Source of the DNA: Norana najaformis
Lineage: Eukaryota; Annelida; Clitellata; Crassiclitellata; Hormogastridae
NCBI GenBank assembly: GCA_964023275.1
Contig: OZ029928.1
Location: forward strand, 1,612,001-1,676,000
Direction: 5' to 3'
DNA length: 64,000 nucleotides
Shown here one piece after another: positions 1-8,893 of the stretch. Within the stretch, counting starts at the first letter, position 1. The number at the start of each line of letters is the position of its first letter. A program made the position numbers and the translations under genes. The notes under the pieces are model-generated. The model did no database searches and had not been told where the DNA came from. It saw only the letters and a list, made by a program, of their open reading frames with translations.

Positions 1-1
1 T

Positions 2-2788
2 GTTTTCGGCTATGAAAGATTTGTATATCCATTAAGAATATCTAAACGAAACGGTGAAACCAACATTATCCCTATCGATTTACTACTGATTGCGGATGAT
101 AACACCCAACATTATTGTTTGATTAAAAGTCTTAGCAGATTATTATCTTCTCAAACGAGTAAATCAAAAACCCTCATGCATTATTGTAGGCGTTGTCTTA
201 ATGGATTTGAAAGGGAAGAAGCTCTCAATAAACATACGGAGCACTGTAGCAACCACGGTGTTGCGAGAGTGAAGATGCCAGAGCGTGATACTATGTTACA
301 TTTTGAAAACTATTGTAGATCGATGAGAGTCCCGTTCATCGTGTATGCGGATTTCGAATCTTTCATAAAACCAATCGATACATGCCAACCCGATCCTAGC
401 GTGTCTTACACCAACCAGTACCAAAAGCATACGCCTAGCTCGTTTTGCTATCACATCAAATGTTTCGATGATAAACTTTATTCACAAGACCTGGTAAAGT
501 TTACGGCAAAAACCGACGAAGACGACGTTGCTCAAATATTTGTAGATACGCTTGAAGAGAATATAAAAAACATATACCAGAGTTTTTTTAAATTTCCAAA
601 GAAGATGATATTTACCGAAGACGATAAGAAGAGTTTTAACGAAGCTAGTGTATGCCATATATGTTGTAAAGAGTTAGAGGACGATAGAGTTAGAGATCAC
701 TGCCACCTTACTGGTATGTTTAGAGGTGCTGCACATAATGAATGTAATCTAAAATACCAAGTGCCAAAGTTTTTCCCGGTAGTGTTTCATAATCTTTCCG
801 GGTACGACTGTCATCTATTTATAAAGAAACTGCGTGGTGATAACGGCGAGAAGATCAATTGTATTCCAAACAACGAAGAAAAGTACGTGTCGTTTAGCAG
901 AGAAGTTATAGTCGATAAGTTTTTGGCGAATGATAAAGAAATATTCGTTAAAAGAGAACTACGTTTTATCGATAGTTTTAAATTCATGGCTTCGAGTCTC
1001 GAAGCGTTATCGAATAATCTAAGTAAAGACCAATGTAAAAATCTTAGCGCGAATTACTCCGGTGTACAGCTCGATCTTTTACTAAGAAAAGGAGTTTATC
1101 CATACGATTACGTCGATTGCGTTGAAAAACTGAACGAAACTAAACTACCACCAAAGGATGCTTTCTATTCGAAACTAAACGATTCGAATATTAGCGATAA
1201 ACAATACGAACACGCGCAAACGGTATGGAAAGAGTTTGGGTGTAAGACCTTAAGAGATTACCACGACTTGTACAACGAATCCGATGTTTTACTGCTGGCT
1301 GATGTATTCGAGAATTTTAGAGACGTGTGTTCGAGTAACTATGGTCTAGACCCTGCTTGGTATTTCACATCACCCGGTCTAGCTTGGGATGCAGCATTGA
1401 AGTTAACCGAAGTAAAATTAGAATTGTTGAGCGATTACGATATGCTTCTAATGATTAAGAACGGTGCGAGAGGAGGAATCAGTACAATTTCGAATCGTTA
1501 CGCGAAAGCGAACAATAAATATATGCATGCATTCGATAGTTCGAAGGAGTCTAAATTCATCGCTTATCTGGATGCAAATAATTTATACGGATGGGCTATG
1601 AGTCAATTACTACCAACTCATGGTTTTAGATGGATGGATAAAGACGAGTTGGATAATTGGAAAAGTCTTACAGACGAAGGATCCTTAGGATGTATACTAG
1701 AAGTAGACTTGGAATATCCTAACGAATTACACGATCTTCACAACGATTATCCTTTAGCTCCCGAAAATGTAAAACCCGGCACGAGCGTAGTATCGAAACT
1801 AATTCCAAATTTAAACGATAAAAAGAATTATGTACTACATTACGAAAATTTAAAATTGTACGAGAGTCTCGGGTTGAAGGTTGCGAAAATTCATAGAGGT
1901 ATACTATTTAACCAAAGTACTTGGTTGAAAGAGTACATCGATTTGAACACGAGATTACGAACGAGTGCTTCTAACGATTTCGAGAAGGACTTTTTCAAAC
2001 TGATGAACAACAGCGTGTTCGGGAAGACGATGGAGAACATAGAAAATAGAGTCGATGTAAGATTGGTATGCGATGAAAAGCAGGCGATTAAGCTAGCCGC
2101 GAAACCCAATTACGATAGTTGTACTATTTTTGACGAGAATTTAATCGCCATTCACATGAGAAAAACGGAGGTGAATTACAATAAACCGGTATATCTAGGT
2201 ATGTGTATTCTAGACTTGAGTAAAAGTTTAATGTACGACTTTCATTATAATTACGTAAAGACGAAATACGGAGATAGGGTTAAATTATTATTTACCGACA
2301 CCGATTCATTAATGTATGAAATAAAAACTGTTGATTTTTACGCCGATATCGCTCCAGATATACGGAGTAGATTCGACACGAGTGACTACCCGAAAGATCA
2401 TCCATCTGGTATCGAAGCTGGAATTAACAAGAAAGTTATCGGTATGTTCAAAGACGAAGCTGGTGGAAAACAAATCGAAGAGTTCGTAGGACTGAGAGCT
2501 AAATTATACTCGTATAGAATGGATGGCGAGGATTATAAAAAGTGTAAAGGTGTAAAGAAGTGCGTCGTTAAGAAACAAATTACTCACGACGACTACAAAG
2601 ACTGCTTGTTTACTAAAAGAGAACAATTACGAAAGATGAACGTTATCAGATCGCATAAACACGATATGTTTACCGAAGAGGTTAATAAAGTCGCATTATC
2701 CGCGGACGACGATAAACGAGTAATGACGAGTGATGGAATTCACACATTAGCTTATGGGCATTATTCGCTAAATAGTATATATAATTAA
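2..2788 (+). CDS. polB: Protein-primed family B DNA polymerase (Polinton PolB), partial at the window edge
   Basis: The frame is open from the window edge, so the N-terminus lies to the left. From left to right it shows a zinc-binding cluster (CRRCLNGF...HTEHC), the exonuclease I motif YADFES, an endonuclease VII-like Cys/His cluster (CHIC...DHCHLTG...CN near 650-760), exonuclease II (LSGYDCHLF), exonuclease III (YNESDVLLLADVF), polymerase motif A (LDANNLYG, near 1570), motif B (KLMNNSVFGK, near 2000) and motif C (FTDTDSLMYE, near 2290). These are the hallmarks of Polinton-type protein-primed PolB, which would replicate the element from a terminal protein. It leads the plus-strand set of polymerase, protease and fibre protein. 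Confidence 0.96.
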   Translation, partial: VFGYERFVYPLRISKRNGETNIIPIDLLLIADDNTQHYCLIKSLSRLLSSQTSKSKTLMHYCRRCLNGFEREEALNKHTEHCSNHGVARVKMPERDTMLHFENYCRSMRVPFIVYADFESFIKPIDTCQPDPSVSYTNQYQKHTPSSFCYHIKCFDDKLYSQDLVKFTAKTDEDDVAQIFVDTLEENIKNIYQSFFKFPKKMIFTEDDKKSFNEASVCHICCKELEDDRVRDHCHLTGMFRGAAHNECNLKYQVPKFFPVVFHNLSGYDCHLFIKKLRGDNGEKINCIPNNEEKYVSFSREVIVDKFLANDKEIFVKRELRFIDSFKFMASSLEALSNNLSKDQCKNLSANYSGVQLDLLLRKGVYPYDYVDCVEKLNETKLPPKDAFYSKLNDSNISDKQYEHAQTVWKEFGCKTLRDYHDLYNESDVLLLADVFENFRDVCSSNYGLDPAWYFTSPGLAWDAALKLTEVKLELLSDYDMLLMIKNGARGGISTISNRYAKANNKYMHAFDSSKESKFIAYLDANNLYGWAMSQLLPTHGFRWMDKDELDNWKSLTDEGSLGCILEVDLEYPNELHDLHNDYPLAPENVKPGTSVVSKLIPNLNDKKNYVLHYENLKLYESLGLKVAKIHRGILFNQSTWLKEYIDLNTRLRTSASNDFEKDFFKLMNNSVFGKTMENIENRVDVRLVCDEKQAIKLAAKPNYDSCTIFDENLIAIHMRKTEVNYNKPVYLGMCILDLSKSLMYDFHYNYVKTKYGDRVKLLFTDTDSLMYEIKTVDFYADIAPDIRSRFDTSDYPKDHPSGIEAGINKKVIGMFKDEAGGKQIEEFVGLRAKLYSYRMDGEDYKKCKGVKKCVVKKQITHDDYKDCLFTKREQLRKMNVIRSHKHDMFTEEVNKVALSADDDKRVMTSDGIHTLAYGHYSLNSIYN

Positions 2789-2804
2789 ACTAATGTAAAA
2801 CAAA

Positions 2805-3239
2805 ATGAGTTACGGAATCTTTAAAGAAGTAGATGTTTGTGGAGTTGAATTACCAAACGTTCCTTTGTCGAATATACAACTTCTCGATGTGGTAAAAAAG
2901 ATTAAGATCCCTAATTTCAGAGGAGTGTATCTACGAGACCAATTACCTAAAAGACCGAAAACGAACGAGTGTGGTATCCTCAACTTTGACGATTCTAATG
3001 GAGAGGGAACGCATTGGGTAGTTTGGATGAAAAATCGTACGAAAAAACATTATTTCGATAGTTACGGTCTTCCTCCACCAAACGAACTGTTAGAATATTT
3101 ACGCAGTCCGGTGTATTATAACAGCGAACGAATACAACCTAACAATGAAGTGTTTTGCGGACATTTATGTTTGTACGTTTTGAAGAAGATTGTTGGTGAT
3201 GGTCTAGACTTTCAAGAAGTTATCAACGATTTACATTAA
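2805..3239 (+). CDS. Adenain-like cysteine protease (Polinton PRO)
   Basis: A short protein of 144 residues, the usual size for Polinton and adenovirus maturation proteases. The catalytic layout is visible: His in GTHWVVWM, Asp in YFDSYG, and Cys in FCGHLCLYVLK. In adenovirus and Polintons this enzyme is thought to process capsid and core precursors during virion maturation. It starts 17 bases after the polymerase stop, and ATG follows an A-rich stretch. The fibre-like gene begins 19 bases downstream, so the three plus-strand genes look like one expression unit. Confidence 0.9.
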   Translation: MSYGIFKEVDVCGVELPNVPLSNIQLLDVVKKIKIPNFRGVYLRDQLPKRPKTNECGILNFDDSNGEGTHWVVWMKNRTKKHYFDSYGLPPPNELLEYLRSPVYYNSERIQPNNEVFCGHLCLYVLKKIVGDGLDFQEVINDLH

Positions 3240-3257
3240 AAAAACCTTAGATATAAA

Positions 3258-4283
3258 ATGCCTGTCGATAAATTTGGACATACCGATGTTGGGGTTTCGC
3301 AAAGAGTAATTTCTGGAGGTGTTACTCTTTCACAAATAAACAATAATTTCCTTCGTACGGATGGAACGAACGCTGCGACCGAAAATTTAGATTTGAATTC
3401 TCATAAACTGATTAACGTATCAGACCCTACCGATCTACAAGATGCCGCTACTAAAAATTACGTGGACGAGAATAAAGTTTCGAGGAACGGCGATACTATG
3501 AATGGAGATCTTTTGCTTTCTTCTTCGGATGACCCGTCTATACCCAGGAGACTCGGTTGCGACAATATTCGAGAAGGTCAACGTTTTGTTCTACTTCTCG
3601 GTAATACTGGAAATAAGATTTATTACGGCGATGATAGTAGTGTACCTAAAGACGAAAGAAATATCGTAATGATACAAACTACTATCGGGGTTCGCGTTCG
3701 AGTAAATAATGGAACCGCTATCGAAATCGTGAAAACCGGTCGAGATACTTCGAGAATTAACGTGTATAAAGACATTTACATGTATGGAGCTCGTATTACG
3801 GGTCTACCCGAACCTACTAACGATAGTAATGTTGCTACGAAAAAATACGTAGATACCGCTGTATTAGGTCCTGCGTTTTCTGCTTCTAACGTCCGTAATG
3901 GGATACGAGGGGTACAGGAGGTATCTGCCCTCGTTTACACTAAAGTTGAATTTTTGGTAATAACATTCGACACCGATGAAAGGTTTAGTACAGAATTGAG
4001 TCGTTTCACTCCGGGTAAAGCTGGATACTACACCGTTTCGACGTATATAGAGTTTCAATCAGTTAATAATGAGTTTGGTAACGTTTATCTATACAAAAAC
4101 GGGGAATCTTACGCGCAGATCTGTGGCGGTGGGGGTACGGGTAAAGCGTATAATAATTCAATGGGTAATACTTTAGTTAGATTAACTAGTACCGATTACC
4201 TCGAAATATACGCGTATTCGAATAGCGATGTAACTATCGAAGGTAGAAGTTTTTCGGCTGCATATTTACGTCCGCTCGAATAA
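3258..4283 (+). CDS. Fibre-like protein with phage-type repeats and a C1q-like head
   Basis: The N-terminal half carries repeats of the kind found in tail and host-attachment fibres: NLDLNSHKLINVSDPTD followed by AATKNYVD, then MNGDLLL, and later ITGLPEPTNDSNVATKKYVD. The last 130 residues alternate hydrophobic strands (GYYTVSTYIEF, NVYLYKNGESYA, SAAYLRPLE) and resemble a C1q/TNF-like jelly-roll head. Such proteins are trimeric receptor-binding fibres in related viruses; receptor binding here is inferred from architecture only. It is the last gene of the plus-strand set and meets the minus-strand virion block tail to tail. Confidence 0.75.
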   Translation: MPVDKFGHTDVGVSQRVISGGVTLSQINNNFLRTDGTNAATENLDLNSHKLINVSDPTDLQDAATKNYVDENKVSRNGDTMNGDLLLSSSDDPSIPRRLGCDNIREGQRFVLLLGNTGNKIYYGDDSSVPKDERNIVMIQTTIGVRVRVNNGTAIEIVKTGRDTSRINVYKDIYMYGARITGLPEPTNDSNVATKKYVDTAVLGPAFSASNVRNGIRGVQEVSALVYTKVEFLVITFDTDERFSTELSRFTPGKAGYYTVSTYIEFQSVNNEFGNVYLYKNGESYAQICGGGGTGKAYNNSMGNTLVRLTSTDYLEIYAYSNSDVTIEGRSFSAAYLRPLE

Positions 4284-4368
4284 TTAAAAAATATATAGGG
4301 AATATATTATTTCTGTGTGAAAGTTTCATTACCTATACGTAGGTGCGAGGTAATGAAACTATTAAAAC

Positions 4369-4758
4369 TTACGCGGCTTCTTTTTCTTCCGCATTACTCG
4401 TAGATGGGATATCTGTGATTTTTATTTTATATCGTTTTCGCCACGTTTTCCCATCGCTTTCTCTAATTACATTTGGGTTTACATTGTATACCTTTGCGCA
4501 CGCGTATATCGATCTATACGTTTTCGTTTCCTTTGTTTCGTTGTCGTACACGCTTACGCATCTAGGATTTTCATGAATAGTTTTGAGTCTTAGATATTTC
4601 TCAGGGTTTTCTTTCAATTTTAACAGCTCATCCGCGCTGTCTTCAGGTAAAACCCCTCGTTTTATGAGAACTTCGATTTTTTGAAGCCTGTTCATACGAG
4701 AAGTTCCTTTGATGTTATGCTCGTTCATTAGTTTTTTTAATTCGAGTTGACTATACAT
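4369..4758 (-). CDS. Hypothetical Polinton protein, 129 residues
   Basis: I do not recognise this protein. It is charged and lysine-rich, starts MYSQLELKKLMNEHNIKGTS, and the first 50 residues look like a SAP/LEM-type helix-extended-loop-helix module (LKKLMNEHNIKG...LQKIEVLIKRG). The second half (VSVYDNETKETKTYRSIYACAKVYNV) resembles the NUMOD/GIY-YIG-associated DNA-binding helix, in which residues around YRSIYACAKVYN form a helix-turn-helix. A DNA-binding role is therefore possible. It is the last gene of the minus-strand virion block. Confidence 0.6.
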   Translation of the reverse strand: MYSQLELKKLMNEHNIKGTSRMNRLQKIEVLIKRGVLPEDSADELLKLKENPEKYLRLKTIHENPRCVSVYDNETKETKTYRSIYACAKVYNVNPNVIRESDGKTWRKRYKIKITDIPSTSNAEEKEAA

Positions 4759-4826
4759 TTCTTGTTTTTATTATAATGAAATTTTCTTAAACCGAAACTT
4801 TATATTTTTATGAAACAAACCTAAGT

Positions 4827-6128
4827 TCAATGTGTTACTGTGTACATTTTCTCACCATCGCTTTGAAGTTTTATAAATCTATCCGAAATAACGACCGCGA
4901 ACGCTCGTGTGTTTGCTGGTACCACTGCGTTGAAAAACGCTTCGATACTGATATCTACACTCGATGTTTTTATCCTCTCGCATTGCTTGCTTACATCGAT
5001 TACCACGATCGGGTATAAATCTTTAAAATCTTGCGGTGTAATATTGCATTGCGAGATTAGTTCGTCCATGCCGTAGAATCGTTCGTTAAACTTTGCCACT
5101 TCTCGATACAATTGTGCGAAATCTTGATTTGGAAACGATAAGTTGTAATCGACGTGGGGATATCTATCCGAGTTCACCATCGCGTACACGTTTTTAAGAT
5201 TGCAATGGTCGAAAATCGATGGATTAGCGTTTTGGTTGCCGCTACGAGCCGTCTGAAAACCTACTATTATATATCTTGGTCTGTCAGTAGCGGTTTTAGC
5301 ACCTAATCTCCAACTAAACTCGGTCGTTTGGGGGACCGATATAGTTTCACACCTACGTGCTCGATACGCGATGGGCACGGTGACTTTTGATTCGATGGTT
5401 TTATGCAATTCCATTCTTTCCATATCAGCCGGCATCACGTGCAGCATAAACCAAGCAATTTTATCGATCGTAACCTTTCCGGGGTCATTTAACCCAGCAG
5501 CTGCGGCGGCTTTGTAAATAGCGTCGTCGTCGCCTTTACGTACTAGCGCTAAAGTATGTTTCACACCGTAAATTACCTTATCGTAATCGTCGCAGAATCC
5601 AAAAATATGTTTTAACGGTACTACAAAACTGAATTTACCTTTATCGTTCGGTCCCCGGGTAATATACGCCTGTCTAATCGCGAATCCGGTATTATCCGCT
5701 AAAACCGCTGTACCAGTAGTATCTTTGTACCATAATTGACTTAGACCTTGAGCTTTTGTAAAACCGTCGGGGTACCTTAACAGACCTAACATCGTGGTGG
5801 CTTGTCCTGGATTATATATCGTCTCGATATCTTTGTCCGCTAAAGAATACGAAATTTGGCTGAAAAGATGCATTAGTCCATTATTCGTCAACGTCACTAC
5901 ATCGGCATTAGCGTACGGTGTGTCATCCGCTTTAGTTAGTCTTCCTTTGACTAGTATATAAGACTCTGCCGGATGAGCGTATATATTTTGTGTTATTATG
6001 TCTATAGTAATTTCACCCGACGTGTTATAATCTGTTCTCGCAGCGGGATCGTATTGACGGAATTCGTAACGCTCGATACCCTCGTCTATTAGTGGTTCTT
6101 CCGTAAATCTTAAAATGTCAGACTGCAT
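4827..6128 (-). CDS. Likely major capsid protein (double jelly-roll)
   Basis: The protein has 433 residues, starts MQSDILRFTEEPLIDEGIER and is rich in alternating beta-strand patterns with few cysteines. Segments such as EITIDIITQNIYAHPAESYILVKGRL and the closing FNAVVPANTRAFAVVISDRF resemble the hexon-like capsid protein that accompanies Polinton and adintovirus ATPase and penton genes. It is the longest gene of the minus-strand block, as expected for the main structural protein. It is shorter than many Polinton capsid proteins, so the assignment rests on remembered family resemblance plus context, not on a search. Confidence 0.72.
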   Translation of the reverse strand: MQSDILRFTEEPLIDEGIERYEFRQYDPAARTDYNTSGEITIDIITQNIYAHPAESYILVKGRLTKADDTPYANADVVTLTNNGLMHLFSQISYSLADKDIETIYNPGQATTMLGLLRYPDGFTKAQGLSQLWYKDTTGTAVLADNTGFAIRQAYITRGPNDKGKFSFVVPLKHIFGFCDDYDKVIYGVKHTLALVRKGDDDAIYKAAAAAGLNDPGKVTIDKIAWFMLHVMPADMERMELHKTIESKVTVPIAYRARRCETISVPQTTEFSWRLGAKTATDRPRYIIVGFQTARSGNQNANPSIFDHCNLKNVYAMVNSDRYPHVDYNLSFPNQDFAQLYREVAKFNERFYGMDELISQCNITPQDFKDLYPIVVIDVSKQCERIKTSSVDISIEAFFNAVVPANTRAFAVVISDRFIKLQSDGEKMYTVTH

Positions 6129-6150
6129 TTTTTATAAACGAGGATATTTT

Positions 6151-6636
6151 TTAAACGACTTTCATTCCACCCCCATTTATCGCGCGTACTAAATCTTGAA
6201 TTTTAACAGCGGTGGTTCCTGAACCATCGATTAATTTATTTATATTCATCGTATCCACCATCGCGGCCGCTTTAGCGTCTGCTTCGCTAAATAACTTATT
6301 TAGAATGTCTTTAGATTTTTGTGTAAGTAATACATTAGGTTGAGACGGCTCGACTAGTTTCGTTTGGACTTCTTGATTTTTAGGCGTCAACATTTTAACA
6401 ACCGCTTTATCCACTAATCGTTTCCCAGCATTAATAGCCGCGTTCTTCCCGACATCGAGAGCTTTTTTTCCAATCTCTTTCGCGACATCTTTACCAGCAC
6501 TTAGGGCCGTCGACCCTAATTGTCTAGCGATGGTTGATGCGAACAGTTTCTTAACAAATCCCGAAACCGTATCGAGTATCCCAGCCCCACCAATAACGCG
6601 TACTTTCTTATACCTTCGTTTAGTAATAACCAGCAT
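6151..6636 (-). CDS. Small basic virion core-type protein
   Basis: 161 residues. A basic start (MLVITKRRYKKVRVIGGAG) is followed by a glycine-containing amphipathic segment (ILDTVSGFVKKLFAS), then an alanine/lysine-rich helix (GKDVAKEIGKKALDVGKNAA) and a C-terminal GGGMKVV tail. This layout recalls the pX/pVI-like cement or membrane-lytic core proteins of adenovirus-like virions and adintoviruses. The gene lies between the capsid gene and a coiled-coil gene with very short spacers. The function is inferred from composition and position only. Confidence 0.6.
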   Translation of the reverse strand: MLVITKRRYKKVRVIGGAGILDTVSGFVKKLFASTIARQLGSTALSAGKDVAKEIGKKALDVGKNAAINAGKRLVDKAVVKMLTPKNQEVQTKLVEPSQPNVLLTQKSKDILNKLFSEADAKAAAMVDTMNINKLIDGSGTTAVKIQDLVRAINGGGMKVV

Positions 6637-6637
6637 T

Positions 6638-7573
6638 TTATATTAGTAACATTTGTTTTTTATATCGTTCTTTATCGATCGCTCCTCGTCTCAGTAACGC
6701 GTCGTATATCGCTACGATCTCGTTTCTTACACCCGTGTTACCCGCTTTGAAGCTGTTCATTCGTAATATTAGATCTTCCACCAAGTCGTTAGGATTTTCT
6801 GGAATGGTAATTACATGCGGCGTCTTACCCTCCACTCCTTTACCCGTTTTTGAAGAAGACTTACTTTTCCTCGCTTCCCGTGCCGGTTTTATAGTTTTTT
6901 TGTATTTTTGGCTATTGGGCGCTATAATTTTTTCCGGATTGGCTGGGTCATATATAGCATTCGTTTTTTCCAGAATCTCAATATATGATTGGAGATCGTT
7001 ATCATCGTATATCGTTTCGTTCGGTTTAGCCATCGTCAATAATTCCCAAAGGCCCATAGTTCCGACGTACGTCTTATCTCCAACCGTAATATCGTCTCCT
7101 TCAATCGTAATCACATTGTCACCTATATAGAATTGTCCGTCTTCAGATTTTATTCCGAACGTCTTGTCCGCAACCTTTTTACTCGACGCGTATTGACTTA
7201 GGTATTTAGTCGCCATATCTCCTAGGTATAAGGTACTAATATCCTCGACTGGGTCCGTATACGCCTCTATGGAAGGGTACTGCGGAAATTGAACGGCTTT
7301 TAATGAGGAAGAAATAGATGCGGGAAGCGCTTTTAACGCGTTGGTTGTTGATAAGGCGCTTTCTTTTATATCCGATAACAAAGCTTTTTGTTCTTTCGAA
7401 ATTGTTGATTGCGAGTCGACGATCGGTTTGTACAACTTCGTTAAATCTCGTTGTAGACTTATATCGCCTAATTTTTCTGATATAAAGTCTTGTTTAATCC
7501 TTTTCTTCGTTTTAAGAAACTCGTCGACGATAAAGTCTCTTTTTACGGGATCGGAAATTTTTACAAACGACAT
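6638..7573 (-). CDS. Hypothetical coiled-coil Polinton protein
   Basis: 311 residues, family not recognised. The N-terminal 110 residues are a strongly helical, heptad-like region (FIVDEFLKTKKRIKQDFISE, then SKEQKALLSDIKESALST). The middle is a compact beta-rich segment with repeated DGQFYIGDNVITIEGDDITV, and a basic linker (KKTIKPAREARKSKSSSKTG) precedes a short helical tail. Its stop lies 2 bases from the start of the next minus-strand gene, so the two are probably co-expressed. A structural or scaffold role would fit, but I do not assign one. Confidence 0.6.
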   Translation of the reverse strand: MSFVKISDPVKRDFIVDEFLKTKKRIKQDFISEKLGDISLQRDLTKLYKPIVDSQSTISKEQKALLSDIKESALSTTNALKALPASISSSLKAVQFPQYPSIEAYTDPVEDISTLYLGDMATKYLSQYASSKKVADKTFGIKSEDGQFYIGDNVITIEGDDITVGDKTYVGTMGLWELLTMAKPNETIYDDNDLQSYIEILEKTNAIYDPANPEKIIAPNSQKYKKTIKPAREARKSKSSSKTGKGVEGKTPHVITIPENPNDLVEDLILRMNSFKAGNTGVRNEIVAIYDALLRRGAIDKERYKKQMLLI

Positions 7574-7593
7574 TTTATAATTAATACAAAATT

Positions 7594-7730
7594 TTTAACA
7601 TAAAAACGTAAAAACATAAAAAACGTAAAAAATATAAAAACGTAAAAACGTAAAAACATAAAAAACGTAAAAAACGTAAAAACGTAAAAACGTAAAAACA
7701 TAAAAAACGTAAAAACGTAAAAACATACAT
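7594..7730. repeat. AT-rich 8-9 bp tandem repeat inside the Polinton
   Basis: Alternating units of CGTAAAAA and CATAAAAA fill the gap between two minus-strand genes, in about fifteen imperfect copies. It lies directly downstream of the gene ending at 7739 and upstream of the start codon at 7573. It could be a promoter, a terminator or simply slippage product. Confidence 0.9.
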
Positions 7731-7738
7731 TAATGTAA

Positions 7739-8419
7739 TTACATGTTCACGTTCACGTTAAATAACTTTCCAAACGATTCCTTGTTTTTTTCGAACATCA
7801 ACTGAAAAGATTGCATCACGTCTTCTCTTCCTCGGTTGATGAGTGACTGTTTCGTTTCTTCATCAATACCAACTTTAATTTTATTTTTAATTTCTTCTTT
7901 CATACCGTTGAATTTTGTAATCTCGTTTAGAATAAGCGAATATTCATCGTCTGAAATATTATCGTTTGTGAGAGCTTTTGAAATGTGGTCGCTGATCGTG
8001 TTGAGTTTTGCTTCGGCTAACGTTTTGATCTTTTCATGCTTCTCCGCTTTTAATGAAAGCTTTTTAGAGACTTGACTGCTGATAATACTTAACAAACCCA
8101 CACCTAATGCCGTTCCTTCCATAGCAATAGCTATGGGTGCCGCGATAATCGTTGATAAAACTCCGATACCTGAAATACCCAGTCCCATCGTAGCTACAAC
8201 GAAGGCGTTACATATCGCGTTGATTATACTAACGCTTCTACGATACTTTTTACTCAACGCCGCTCTTTTGTAACGTTCTTGTTCGATGTCTTTTTGGATT
8301 TCATTAATCTTTTGAAGACGATACCTTTGCGCAGACCCTTCAACGATATGTATCTCGCCTTCAGGTGCAGATGGTGGTAGTTTTGGATAGAGGGATTTCT
8401 TTTCCATAATGTATTCCAT
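7739..8419 (-). CDS. Hypothetical membrane-associated coiled-coil protein
   Basis: 226 residues. Basic coiled-coil stretches (RLQKINEIQKDIEQERYKRA and KGMKEEIKNKIKVGIDEETK-like sequence) flank a long hydrophobic glycine/alanine-rich centre (IINAICNAFVVATMGLGISG, then VLSTIIAAPIAIAMEGTALG) that could form one or two membrane helices. The true start may be the second ATG (MEKKSLYPKLPPSAPEGE), 12 bases downstream. The family is not recognised. Membrane-active small proteins are common in this type of virion gene block. Confidence 0.55.
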   Translation of the reverse strand: MEYIMEKKSLYPKLPPSAPEGEIHIVEGSAQRYRLQKINEIQKDIEQERYKRAALSKKYRRSVSIINAICNAFVVATMGLGISGIGVLSTIIAAPIAIAMEGTALGVGLLSIISSQVSKKLSLKAEKHEKIKTLAEAKLNTISDHISKALTNDNISDDEYSLILNEITKFNGMKEEIKNKIKVGIDEETKQSLINRGREDVMQSFQLMFEKNKESFGKLFNVNVNM

Positions 8420-8458
8420 CGTTTTTAATAAAAGTAATATTTTTTTTAATTATAACAC

Positions 8459-8863
8459 TCATTCTCTATAATTTATATAACATAACGAATCTCCCTCGTT
8501 TATGATAACTACCGAATCGGAATTGTTTTGAATAGTAACAATCGTGTCGTCTACATCTTCAGAAATCACCCCATCTTGTAGACTACACATTTCTTTTTTA
8601 AGTTTTTGTCGAAGAGAGATGAAACACATACCACGAGTCATCGAAACACCGAATGCTAATGACAGTGTAAACGATGTCTTAGGTTGAATCGTAATCGTCT
8701 CTTGAGCGAATATTTCATATCTCCATCCTCCTCGTTGTCTTATAGGAGCATGAATAACTTCTTCTTTCGATAACCATTTTACCGTATTAGGCGGTGTTAT
8801 AACGACTCTACTTTGTGGTGGTCTTTTTGTCATGAATTTATGAATTGGTTCACGATACGACAT
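8459..8863 (-). CDS. dUTPase-fold protein, probably structural
   Basis: 134 residues. The order of segments follows the dUTPase fold: GWRYEIFAQETITIQPKTS (motif 1 region), FGVSMTRGMCFISLRQKL (motif 2 region), CSLQDGVISEDVDDTIVTI (motif 3 region) and INEGDSLCYI (motif 4 region). Clear copies of the usual catalytic residues were not seen, so a non-enzymatic role of the fold is likely. The assignment is by eye from motif order. It sits among virion genes on the minus strand. Confidence 0.55.
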   Translation of the reverse strand: MSYREPIHKFMTKRPPQSRVVITPPNTVKWLSKEEVIHAPIRQRGGWRYEIFAQETITIQPKTSFTLSLAFGVSMTRGMCFISLRQKLKKEMCSLQDGVISEDVDDTIVTIQNNSDSVVIINEGDSLCYINYRE

Positions 8864-8893
8864 TTTTTTACACGATTATAATTTTTAAATATT

